Source: Fistulifera solaris
Lineage: Eukaryota > Bacillariophyta > Bacillariophyceae > Naviculales > Stauroneidaceae
Assembly: GCA_030295235.1 (NCBI GenBank)
Contig: AP026124.1
Coordinates: 1,488,001 to 1,552,000 of the forward strand
Reading direction: 5' to 3'
Length of the DNA stretch: 64,000 bases
Below are positions 40,695 through 51,411 of this stretch, one piece after another; the first letter of the stretch is position 1, and each line of letters begins with the position of its first letter. The position numbers were made by a program, and so were the translations under genes. Below the pieces are notes generated by a model. That model was not told the origin of the DNA. It saw only the letters and a list, made by a program, of their open reading frames with translations, and did not search any database.

Positions 40695-42490
40695 CTATAA
40701 ATAGTCCTTGAACGTTAGAATCGTTCGGCCGGTTTGGCCCTTTGTTTTCTTTGGATTGTTGGTTGGGGCGGGCTTGAGAAGGAACGTGGCAGTGAAACTC
40801 TGCAATACTGGCTCAGCGGCGGCCAGAATATCGGGTGGAGTCTTCAGTGGATCGACTTGTTGGCGAATTGTCTCTGGCTGGACCGAAGGATCGAATACAC
40901 GCTTCACCATGGTTTGATTCCATGATCGATGGAAAGGACTGAACACCATGCCACTATCCAAACATCCATCGGGAAGCATGAGAGAATCGATCAAATCATC
41001 GCATACTTTCGATTTTCGGTCATCAGTTTCGTTGATAATATTTGTGAAAGCCTCCATACTCAGTTCTCTGACTTCGCCTGCAAAGGGTAAGTGAAGGAAC
41101 GCCAGGCGTAACGGCGCCTCAAAGTCTACTTCGGTCAGTGGTATAAGGGCCCCCACTTGCGGTGAGCCTTTGGAAGTCTTCTTGAGGGTGCAGAGAGCCA
41201 CTTTCTCCGAACGCTGCAATGCTTGAGCAAGCCCCATAATGGCGGCACATGCTTTCTGAGACTCCGCACCAGTAATCACATAGGGCGGGCCGTACATGTA
41301 TATGCGGGGAACTTGATTAGTTGACGCGTAGCCTAGAATTTGCAGTAGTGGTCCTTTCTCTGTGAAATCTTTGAGACCCTCGTAATCATTATCACCTATC
41401 GGAATAAGATCAGAACCATACCGAATGGCGGTAGTGCATTCTCGATCGGGTAAAATGTCATCCGATTTCTCGTCTTCCGCAAACTTTTTTATCGTTTTGA
41501 TCGTATCTGTTACTACTTGCCCTTCATCGTCCCTTATAATTTGCCCAGTCTCTTCGTCTACAAGAATAAGTTCCTTCTTAGTTCTTGGATAACTAGCCTT
41601 CTTCAAAATGGGAAAGAATCGAACGGGAAAGGAGAGTCCAGGAGCGACGCGAAAGTCAATCTTCTTCCGTACGGACGCAGTGAGTCGTTTTCCTCGATTA
41701 ATATCCAAAATCTGTTGAAGGGTCGATGCCGCGATGACTTGGCCCCCAGTCTTTTCTGTCAGAGTTACCAACAGTTGTTCGCGGTTTCTCTTTTCCGTGT
41801 AATACAAAACCTCATCATCGCTGTTGTCGGGTTCATCCTTAACTTTGACGGAGTAGGAAGTCCCATCCACGTCTTCTCGTTTGATGCGCTTGTCTCCGTT
41901 ACTCGTCACAGCACTTGGTACCGGAAGAGGAACCTCGTACAATGCAGCCGAGTCTTCGTGAAACCCCATCCCAACCACAATGATCTGACACTCCATGTCG
42001 CGCAATGCATCTACGACGACAAGAAACGGCTCCTTTGCACGATGAAATTGTGACTGGCGTCCGTAAATACAACAATCTTGCGTTGAAACTTCAACTTGTG
42101 TGTCCTCGTATAGAGCGCATCAGCTGCTAATAAGATTGATTGAATCACGTCGCCCTGTTGTATATCATCGGTATTATCGTCAGTTTGAATAGTAGCGATA
42201 TCCCGCAGTAGCTGAGCGGTGGGGCACTGAATCCCGTCAGAAAGTTCGGTCAAATGCGGAAAGGGAGGTTCCTCTTCGGCGAGATCGGTTCCCGGATCGA
42301 TTTTGTGATGCGCTGTAGCTTTTGTTTTACAAACGATAACACAAACTTCGTTTGTTTTTGACTGGAGCATGAGATCACTAACGCTATCTATGACAGCTTG
42401 CTTCGCACAATCGAGACGCGTTTCTTTCGAAGTGTAAAAACGATTCATGGACGACGATGCGTCTATAATGTAGACAACTGCTTCTTTCAT
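40695..42490 (-). CDS. KU80: Ku80 (XRCC5), DNA double-strand-break end-binding subunit
   Basis: Partner of Ku70 in the ring that threads DNA ends for non-homologous end joining and protects telomeres. N-terminal vWA-like domain (AVVYIIDASSSM.., IVVFTDASH), then the Ku core beta-barrel (TGGQVIAASTLQQIL, RIYMYGPPYVITG, LRLAFLHLPFAGEVREL) and a C-terminal arm ending in the TGRTILTFKDYL stretch. The frame breaks at AAA 42045-42047; one more base joins DASHNF to HRAKEPFLVVVDALRD and gives 598 residues. It lacks the extra C-terminal domain that binds DNA-PKcs in vertebrates, as in plants and fungi. Divergent from acylaminoacyl-peptidase. Confidence 0.88.
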
Positions 42491-43503
42491 GGTAATTGGT
42501 GAAGAAATATACTGCAGGGAAGAAAAAACGGCGTGCTTTGTGTTTTACGGCGCCATCATCGTCGAGAAATTGCGAGGAAAAAGGAAAAAATCCAATGTCT
42601 CATGACAGAATTCCAGTCGTGGATAATAAATCGATTCAACACTATAGGCCACAGTATTTGCGGATCACTTACTGGAGAATGGAGAATAGGCTTTGCAGTG
42701 TTTGCACTACATGCCTTTTTATTTTTCTACTGTCAAGATTATTCCTAATTTCTTAACGTCAGATTGTAATCTTGACATTCGACTGAATTTTCCATTTTTC
42801 ATCTCATTTTTTCACATACGGAGTATATTTCAGTCTAACACTTCGCTGAGTAGACTTTGGTTGTAACTCTAGCTCTAGTGCTAGTAGAGGGCCAGTCCCG
42901 AGCCCGTTTCCCAATAAGGGGGGGTCCGTCTTGGCATTCCTTCTCTTGGATGTATGCCGAAAAGCCTTGCGAAACGTTGTCTGCGTATTTACCATAGACA
43001 ATGGTGTTGACCGTTTTTCGCCACGACTGCACTTCAGTCATGAATGCATATTTTCGGGTGCGACAATGCTGCCTACTACCTACAATAAGATCGTTTAGCA
43101 GCTTTTTTTGGAAACCATTTGTCGTTATGGCAGTGAAATAGGCTTTATTTGTAGGTCGAAAAGCCTTACGAAACGTTGTCCGTATTTTCTATAGTGTTTT
43201 TTTTTCGCCACCACTGCATGTTTTCAGCACCACGACTACAAATTTCAGTCATGATCAAAGTACGGAAAAACAAAACGCGGCCACACGCCACACCAACGAA
43301 GTTTAGGTTTGGTAGCAGTCTGGTCAAAGTCTGGTCAGTAAAGGTCTCGATTTCTCTATTTTTTCCGTCAGAGAAATCGTCCACACTATTCATTTATCCA
43401 ATCAATACAATCATTGTGAATAATAAATCAAAGATTTAACCGGCGCGGTCTTTTTTGCTACTTAGCAAGCAAATAAGAGTTCGATAACGGGACCTTGAAT
43501 CGG
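42491..43503. repeat. Intergenic region with a tandem pair of diverged repeats
   Basis: 1.0 kb. Units at about 42957-43050 and 43157-43254 share CGAAAAGCCTT(G/A)CGAAACGTTGTC, a CGTATTT..(C/A)TATAG middle, TTTTTCGCCAC.ACTGCA and TTCAGTCATGA(A/T). The same elements occur in the 4.9-5.2 kb gap. Probably an old, decayed dispersed element; no open frame of interest. Confidence 0.5.
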
Positions 43504-45987
43504 ATGTTCGCGTTCTGGAAGGTACTGAATTTTGTTTCATTTCTAGCAGTGACATTTGCTTTCGCCACTTCGATCACCATGCATCAGGATGCACAGGCCT
43601 TCAATGAATATGCTTCCGCTGCGGTGGATCTTACGAATGCGCACGTTGACTCCACGGGTTTGTTCACGAGTATGTAGTTGAGAATAGTCGCTTTTGGAGT
43701 CGGTTGGCATGTTGACTAACATACCTTGTTTCGTGTATCACTCCTTTCAGTGACGCGCTCCGTACGTGATATTGACAATGACAAGACCCGGCGCTTCCTC
43801 TATTCGGGATTTTTCGATGACAACTTTTCTAATCTTCGATTGACACCACCCGTAGAATGCCATGATGCCGAAAAGTGGCGTCTGCCGTCCCCTTCAGGTC
43901 AAAAGGTGGCTATTTTGCGGTACGAGAATAACGACGAAACGCCCGTGCTAGAAATATGGAACGAACAATGTTTGAAACGCCGGATCCGCCTGCCCAAACA
44001 GCATGGAAAAGTTATCACAGATCCGGGTGGGTTCGGTCGTCCTTGTTGGAATCGACAAGAGACGTGTCTGGTGTACAGCGCTGAACGAAAACCACCAAAA
44101 ACGGAATCGTTCTTTCAGGATATTGATGACGACAAGACGAAGAAGGAGACGAGTGCAGATAACGAAGACATGGGAGTCGTACGCGGAGGTCAGAATGTGC
44201 TAGGAGTGGGGAAACTGGAGCATTGGGGTGAAAAATACTCGCAGTGCGCTCCTCTATTGGATCTATATTGTCTTCATGTCGACACAGGCAAAGTAGGGCG
44301 GGTCGAGAATGTACCGGGCGGTGTCGAAGCAACTACTACATTGGGCGGATTTTCGTTGGGGCAAGCCGTCTTTGCTCCGGATGGAGAAACGATTGTTTAC
44401 GTCGGATGGAATGCCGGTGGAGAATTGGGGATGCCACGTCGCTTGGGTCTCATCTATTGTCAACAACGCCCCAGCAAATTGTATTCTTCCTCAGTACGTC
44501 ACCTTGTGAATCGCATTTCACCCTCAGAAGCCGATATGGACGAGCAAAAGAATCTGGTCGACGATGATTTTACCGTCCTCACGCCGTCGTTTCGGTTGGC
44601 TCGGTCGCCTCGATTCTCACCTGTTCGTGATGATGGCTCTTCTGCTCTCGTCTTTTTGGGATGCGAACAAGGCTTTGACACGCATTCTGGATGCTGGGCA
44701 CTCCACGCTATGCAATACAAAGAATCGGGATTCTCTTCTCCTGTATGTGTGGTGAATCAAGTCGCAGACCCTCGGAATAGTCGTTCCGAGAGTGGTGTGG
44801 TGGCTGGGCTAAATTTCCCAGGCCTCTTTCTTTTAGAACTTCAAGACAACTGCTTTTTGTCATCGGAGTCGCTGCTTTTAACGACGCAATGGGGATCGGT
44901 TACGAAAATCGTCCATATTTCTCTCATTGAGGAAAACTCGGTGTCGCTCGTAAGATTTGCTGGCGAAGAAGACATTTCCAGCTCAAGTGTTTTGTGCACA
45001 GCTCCCAATGGAGGAGCAGTCATCATGAATCAGAACTCCAATCGCCCCGCAACGTTACATTTGCTTTCGTCAATGACACTTGGTTCATCTGCACAAAACG
45101 AGGCATCGTGTAGTGTCTCACTTTCGCCAATAGCCGCAACTCGTTTTTCTGGTCTTACCTGCCAGTTTCTCAATTTCCATGTGTCGCTGCAAATCCAGCA
45201 ACCACCAGATGTCAACGGGGTCAGCTTTAATCTTCCTCTTCAAAGTATCCTCCTTCTTCCTACAGCAATTGGGGCAGAGAAGCCACCTCTCGTTGTAATA
45301 CCGCACGGAGGACCTCACTCCGTGTCTACGACTTCGTATCTACCTGGTTATGCCTTTCTTTGTGGACAGGGCGGATATGCTATTCTCCTGGTGAATTATA
45401 GAGGATCGACAGGATTCGGTCAGAGTTCTGTTGAATGTCTGCCTTCGAATATTGGGACCCTTGATGTTGCTGATATGATTGCGGCAACGGAAATGATGCG
45501 ATCGTCGGGATTGATTGACCCCGAACGCATTGGAATCTGCGGTGGTAGTCATGGGGGATTTTTAACTGCCCACTGTACTTCTCAGTATCCTAACCTTTTC
45601 AAGGCTGCTGTGTTACGAAACCCTGTTGTCAACATCCCTTCCATGACAACAGCCACTGACATTCCCGATTGGTGCTTTGTCGAAACCTGTGGGTCCTATG
45701 GTTGGAATGACTATCGACCACCAACCGAAGCCGAGCTGCTCGCTATGAGAAGCAAAAGCCCCATTAGTCATGTAGCCAATGTGCAAGCGCCTACTCTTAT
45801 TGCCATTGGATTAAAAGATCTTCGTGTACCAGCCTCGCAGGGTCTTGAATGGTACCACACGTTGCGGTCGAAAGGGGTTCCGGTGGAATTGCTAATTTAC
45901 GATAACGATGATCATGCATTGGCGGGAGTTAGGACGGAATCGGATCACTGGCTGAATATCAAGCGATGGTTCGATAAATATCTTTGA
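43504..45987 (+). CDS. Acylaminoacyl-peptidase (prolyl oligopeptidase family S9C)
   Basis: Serine peptidase that removes N-acylated residues from peptides. N-terminal beta-propeller and C-terminal alpha/beta-hydrolase domain: VIPHGGPHS, LLVNYRGSTGFGQ, the nucleophile elbow GGSHGG, NPVVNIPSM-x-x-TDIPDWC, and the Asp/His of the triad at DLRVP and DDHAL. The SFFQDIDDDKTK and RYVGWNAGGE-like propeller segments match animal APEH. Two exons with intron 43670-43750 (GTATGT..CCTTTCAG, phase 1), which removes an early TAG. The first ATG (43504) adds a hydrophobic leader (FVSFLAVTFAFATSI) that could be a signal anchor; a second ATG (43576-ish, MHQDAQAF) gives the usual cytosolic form. About 800 residues. 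Confidence 0.9.
43670..43750 (+). other. Intron in the acylaminoacyl-peptidase gene
   Basis: 81 nt, GTATGT donor, CACTCCTTTCAG acceptor, phase 1. Confidence 0.85.
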
Positions 45988-46068
45988 CTAGTGTAAACTT
46001 TCTCTGCGCGTTTTTCTAGATTGTAAAAATGGAAACTATCGATTTATCGTTGTAAGATCTACAGTAGA

Positions 46069-47036
46069 TTACTCCATAGCCCCTTCTTTCAAGACGTCGA
46101 TCATGTTGAAAACGCGAGGTTCTCCCGAATGAATCTGTTTCGACAAGAACTTGACAGCGTCTGCTGTGCCTTCAGCGTAAATGGTACGCCCGGCAACGTT
46201 GTGCTGCAGCTGAAATGAGACTGAACCGTCGGCCGACGTCAAAGTGTACGTGTGGAACGCGTGCCCTTTGATAGCGTCGGGTGGTACACCAAAAGCCACG
46301 GCTTCTTCATCATCACGAATCCTCTTGATGTCTTCGATTGTAAAGTTATCGTCTGAAGCAAGTTTCTCTATAGACTCGATAACAGCCTTTGCAGTTCCCG
46401 ATGTATCGGCTTTAGTCTTTTGATGCGACTCTGTCACACTCAATTTGTAACCATCAAAAGCCCCGGGAAACTTAGTCGCCAAATCTTCCAAAGCAGCCTG
46501 CATAGCGACAATCTGTTTCCCCATGTTTGGCGCAATCACACAGAAATGGCCTTGGACATCTTTCATAAGCTGGTCTCTGTCTCCGCCGGTCGTTCCCATG
46601 ACAAAGGGATTTTCTCCTTAACATAGAATTGTGCGTTGCTATTGACAGCCGATGGGTGTGTGTAGTCGATGGCTAGCAAGTTACCCGACGCCTTAAGACC
46701 GGCGATCGACGCCTGCAGCTTCTCTATTTCCTTACTAGGTATGAGCTTCACGTCTTGCTTTTTCTCTGTGACAGTGTCGTAAACCGAAATGGTAGAGGGT
46801 TCTACATCCGGGCCCGTCATTGCAACAGGAGCTAACTTCAGGCCCTTCCTTAAGCAGGCCTCCGCCGCTGCTGTTGCCATGGGTCCGGGCATACCGTTCA
46901 CCATGATAAACGTATCGTCGTCCATTGCGTGTAGCGTGGTTATTCTTCGGGCGGATTGTTGTAGGAACGTGAACGCATGGCAAGCGTGCGTCCTAAGCAC
47001 GAATGCCGCCATCAAATGATATACCGAGAGTCGCAT
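46069..47036 (-). CDS. dapB: Dihydrodipicolinate reductase (DapB), plastid-targeted
   Basis: Second step of lysine synthesis from aspartate by the DAP route, in the plastid. The pre-sequence MRLSVYHLMAAFVLRTHACHA then FTFLQQS has the Ala|Phe plastid cut. Then MVNGMPGPMATAAAEA (nucleotide-binding turn), LLAIDYTHPSAV, PFVMGTTGGDRD, IAPNMGKQIVAMQ, VTESHQKTKADTSGTAKAV and GHAFHTYTL. The K-(A/L)-D-(T/S)-S-G-T-A block and the overall form match plant-type DapB. Frame break at AAA 46603-46605 (one missing base); corrected length 322 residues. Starts at the ATG 47036, not further up, because upstream codons would precede the signal peptide. AGTCACGAAT and a GGTACC cluster lie in its promoter. Confidence 0.9.
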
Positions 47037-47479
47037 GGAAGATTGGATATGAAAAGAAGGGTGCGGGGTCGTTAGCACAAAGAAAAATGCCACCGTCCAT
47101 GGTCGCCGATCGACGCATGTCGCATGTGGTCGGCACGAAAAACGGACCAAGGGGAGACAACCAGTAGAAAGCTACGTAGCTTTTGTACTAGAATGATCGA
47201 ATCCCGGATACGTTGTTTTGCGAAATTTAGTCACGAATAGCTAAGTGGGGTCAAGTGTCACAAGTCCATAGTCCATACAAGGTACCGGTACCGGTACCGT
47301 ACCGGTACTCCATACTTTTTTTATCAGCTCGAGTCCGCAAAATTAAAATCAAATCTGGCTGTCGATGAGGTTGTCTCGCAAAGTGTAACATATTTACAAA
47401 AACAGAAGATAAACACTACTCCGTACTTAGAATGCAGCGCAACTGGTTACCCGTCAACGATTATCCTACCAAAGAAATT
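47037..47479. promoter_or_regulatory. DapB promoter region with GGTACC triplet
   Basis: 443 bp. 47281-47309 reads AGGTACCGGTACCGGTACC followed by GTACCGGTAC, three overlapping-style GGTACC units. AGTCACGAAT at 47229. Confidence 0.45.
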
Positions 47480-49285
47480 TTAACGCGACGCGTTAAAACC
47501 ATCTACAAAACTAGAACCGCCACCGCTTACAACAATCTCATCCTCCCCGATATCCAACGTCAGATCAATTTCTTCTTCGTCATCGTCATCGTCAATCTGG
47601 AGTATGCTGTCTGTGCGTTGTAATGGCGGCAATGGAGCAATGCCGTGTGACAGGAAATACTTTGTCAGTTGTGTTGGAACTTCTTTCAACGTTTCCGACG
47701 TAAGTGACGCGCTGTTGTGTTTGTGCTTGTTGAATTCGACGAATTGAGCAATATCACGCTTTCCTGGACCAGCAGCGTCGTCCAAGAACTGCATAGACGA
47801 AAAGTCGGCATTGCCCACCCCAACAATGACAACAGACAATGGTGCATCGCTTGCTTGGTCAAGACACCTTGCTGTCGCGTGTGCATCAGATACAGCTCCG
47901 TCTGTCAAAATAAGAAGCACCGTGTACGTTTGACTGCCTCTCTGTTGTGCCATATCAAGGGAGCTTTGCGCTTTTGCAGCGGCCGTTTCGATAACTTCGG
48001 TAAAAACAGTGGGACCGCTCATTACCAAACCGCTAGCGAAGACCTTATGGTAGGCGTCGAGAACACCTGAGACCCCTTTAACCTCCTCTTGGGGACCGCA
48101 CTGGAAGCAGTGACGAACTTCGCCGGCGTATTTTGCCCCAAATCCGTAAACAGGGAAGCTCTGATCGGAATCATACTTAGCCAGAACACTAACGATAGCG
48201 GCGATTGCTTTCTCGTAATCGTTTCTCTCGCTACTTAGATAATGGAGAGTTCCTGGTTGGCGAGGATCGCCGTTTGAGCCCGTAAAGTCAATAGCGACGA
48301 TAACATTGATCGCACAGCCTCCAGCCGTGTAATCTACGAAATTCGGACTGCCGCTGGAGAGAACAGAGGACGAAACGGCGGTAATGGGAGCAATACTCGT
48401 GTTCTTCATCTGCTCTGCGACGTCTTCTACTCCAGCTACGCCGCTTACCTCCGCCTTGACAACCGAAATAGATCCGACGGCCTTGCCTTTCTGCAACAAA
48501 TCGAATGTCGATCCATTCTTTGCCGCTTGGATAAAACCATTCACAGTTGTCTCAAACTTTCCCATGGCTTTGTGCTTACCACTGCTCTCGTGATCGAACA
48601 CACTGACTTGAATGGGCATATCAAAATCACCGTCACACAAAGTGCTTAGCTCAATGATTGTCGTTTCCCATGCCGGATTGAGATTGTTCTTGACCACTGG
48701 TGAACGGTGGACATTATCCCAGGTCAATCCACCAGCGTTGCTGACCTTCTTTGACAGCTCAAAAAGGGATCTGATTTGCTAAACATCCCTTCGACGTTCT
48801 TGAGATTCGCCCCCTTGAGTTGCAAGCGCATCAAGCCAGACCCTTGTGCTTTGCGCGCACTCAAAAAGACGGTCCCTCCTTTGCGAAGCTTTTTCGCTTT
48901 CACGTTACCACGAGCACCGAGGCACTCTCCGATGTCGAAAACGGCAGATCCCATCCCTTTATTGTCGCCCTTGGTTACTTCGTCGAAGATGTTGACGGCC
49001 ACTTTGATAGGTATACCGAGCTCATAGTCAATGTAAAAGACTTTCACCCAATGCTGCAAACAATACCATGAGGAAATAGTTTCGTAAAGGATCTCGATCT
49101 CCTTGATCTGGTATCACGTACCGGGTTGAGATTGTTTTTGATGACTTCCGTTTTACCTAACACGTTGGGTTGTGTGCCCGGTGTTGCAGCGACTTGTGTC
49201 AGGATAGCAAAGGGTCGCTGGTACCCTTGAAGGCCCCTGCAACATTCTTGAGTTTCAGTGCGTGAACAGAGATTTCGAGTTTCAT
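47480..49285 (-). CDS. Copine (two C2 domains and a vWA-like domain)
   Basis: Ca2+-dependent phospholipid-binding protein. Starts MKLEISVHALKLKNV with C2A (VIKNNLNP), then C2B (KGANLKNVEGMFSKSDP, TWDNVHRSPVVKNNLNPAWE, IQVSVFDHESSGKHKAMG) and the copine vWA domain (NVIVAIDFTGSNGDP, HYLSSERNDYEKAI, FPVYGFGAK, LLILTDGAVSD, VGVGNADFSSM). Intron 49054-49121 (68 nt, GTACGT..GTTTGCAG) joins LNP to HWVKVFYID. Two missing bases, AAA 49209-49211 and AAAAA 48761-48765, complete the 579-residue frame. The C2A Asp residues are only partly conserved, so Ca2+ binding by C2A is uncertain. Likely acts at the plasma membrane in Ca2+ signalling; inference from the family. Confidence 0.88.
49054..49121 (-). other. 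Intron in the copine gene
   Basis: 68 nt, GTACGT donor, TTGTTTGCAG acceptor, phase 0. Confidence 0.8.
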
Positions 49286-49633
49286 CTTCGTGCAATGTTT
49301 CGGATCAACGATAAATAAATCTGAAGAGTTATGCGCTTAGCGAAGTTGTGTCGCTGAAAAAGTTTTTGATCTTTTTCGCTTGCAAAACTGCATGAGCGAC
49401 AAGAGCGATGCGATAGAGCTAGGAAGCGGCACGATCCACGTACTCTTGACGCTATACAGACGAGTCGTGAGCGCAGCTTCCGTGAAAAGAGAATACGGTA
49501 TTGGATTCCACAGCAAGACTCGACTCAAAACACAAATCAGTCACGAGTCACGACTCGTCGGTTAGTCACCTCTAAACTCCCAAACATATTTAAGCTTTCT
49601 ACTCTATTACATTTCTCCATGATTTTCGCTGTC
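49286..49633. promoter_or_regulatory. Copine promoter region
   Basis: 348 bp, with a doubled motif AGTCACGAGTCACGACT at 49539-49555, the strongest copy of a word also found upstream of several other genes. Confidence 0.45.
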
Positions 49634-50814
49634 TTATTCATCATTCTCTTCGTCAGACTCTTCAAGAACAGCCTCCCCAACTTGGATTGACACCGCTCCT
49701 TCGCCAAGCTCGAGCTCCAAAAGGCGACCTGAAGTAGCTACTTTGTATAGACGATCCATAGTTGCTCCGTACACAATATTAACCCGGCGTCCGCAAATAA
49801 CAGTTTCTTCTTCTCCGGCTGGGTCTTCCGTCGAGGCCGTTAGAGCAACCTTTTGGGGTAACGAAGTCGCGTCGAAACTACAATTCCATGAAAAGCTGGG
49901 GCTTTTTCCCTCTGCACAAGGCACCTTGAGTTGTTGAATAATGTCATCGTCCAATGGTTCGGCATCCAAAGGACAGTGATTCAGCCAAATGTTCACTAAT
50001 ATGGTGTATCTCTTTTGTTGGGTTCCGATTTGACTTTCTTGTTGGGAGGTTCTTCCAGCTCACAAGAGTGTTGTCCTTGCATTGCGGGAAAGAATGTAGC
50101 CGGAGCGCCATGCAATAGTCGGCCGTCAAATGCGATATGCTTTCCAACGGAAGGTTGTGATAACCAGGCTGTGCGGATCTCTCCTCCAAGACTATCAATG
50201 TTGGTGGGTGGAGGGGACTTCTTATTGAAAACAACTGTTGGCGCTCCAGAGTCACTTAAGTACGTGACAGTAGCTATGCGCGGATGCACCAGTAAATTGG
50301 GAGCTTGTTCTTCCAAGCCGTAATCTGCGTCAAAATGCATTCCGACCTCATCTCCTTGCTCGTCGTCATCCTCGTCCTCGTTGTCGTCTTCTTTCTCATT
50401 TTCTTCGCTTTCGTCCATGACAAGTGTCCACCATTCAGCCCCCGATTGCTCGGGAAGATACAGCGTTTTGTCTGTAACGTGTCGATGAAAAAGGTCGAGG
50501 ACGAAAGCTTCGATGGCGCATCGGGGTTTCATCACGCTTGGCATGAAGTAAGTGACACCCGCACTGTACGAAACATTTTCTTCCTTATCTCTTGCCGTAA
50601 ATACTATTTCGCAGTCGTGCCGCCAGTCGTCGATATTCGAAAAATTCAAAGCATGTTCAAAAGCCAGAAAAGGTTGACGAGGGATCGGTTCGTCGCCCTC
50701 AATCCAATGGCTACCGTCCTGTCTTCGTAATGCAGGGAAACCGTCTCGTATCACAAAGTCCTTATTGAAACTATTATTGTTGTCGGCTTCGTCCGTTGAG
50801 ACTGGTTCGCTCAT
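49634..50814 (-). CDS. Probable 2-oxoglutarate/Fe(II) dioxygenase-like protein
   Basis: 393 residues once one base is added to the TTTT at 50014-50017, which joins the two halves at ..PNK-RYTILVNIWLNHCP. The central part contains HxD in EVGMHFDADYGLEE and a second His in FDGRLLHGAP about 80 residues later, with TVTYLSDSGAPTVVFN between them, the order of metal ligands in 2OG-dioxygenases (jelly-roll core). The acidic insert rich in E and D precedes the HxD. The C-terminal half (IVYGATMDRLYKV) is not recognised. Substrate unknown; no targeting peptide. Confidence 0.6.
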
Positions 50815-51411
50815 GTTTGTTTTGATTTATGATGATAATAGTTTTTGATAGCGATAAAAAACAGTGCTGATCGATGAATTGATCGGTTGATTATTGCGTG
50901 GCGCAATAAGAGCTACCTGGACGAGCGAAGGACGAGCGGTCTAAGGTCTTACCCAGTTAGGACGAAGAAGTGAGTGAACTTAATCAAGCAATATTCGTCA
51001 ATGTTTATCCAGCTATCACTGTCTGCTGTTGCCCAATGTCGTGAAGATTCAAGAAAATTCGTTTGATCAAGTTTGATTCGTTCTTTATTTCCAAATAGTC
51101 TAGTACTTTGCGACGTAGAATTCAGCAAACTCTTTTTTTATAAATTAAGTACACATAAGGGCGGCATCAAGAAAAGGAACATTGGTTTAGTGCGTTTCGT
51201 TTCACCGTGATTAACATCATCGAATGTCTGGTTGGCATAGAAAACCAGTCCAAGCAAAAGGCTTCCACTGTAGTGATGATTGACCTGAATATTCATTCAA
51301 TGGGAAAGTCATCTCGAATCATAACAGAATTAGATTGTGCGTATTAACGGTGAAGTGCCTGTCGCGTATCCCACTACCTCATCCCCGTATCCAGTATTGT
51401 CGCTGCATGGC
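50815..51411. other. Intergenic region
   Basis: 597 bp between the oxygenase-like gene start and the CPSF73 stop. AT-rich; no motif, repeat or protein-like frame seen. Confidence 0.35.
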
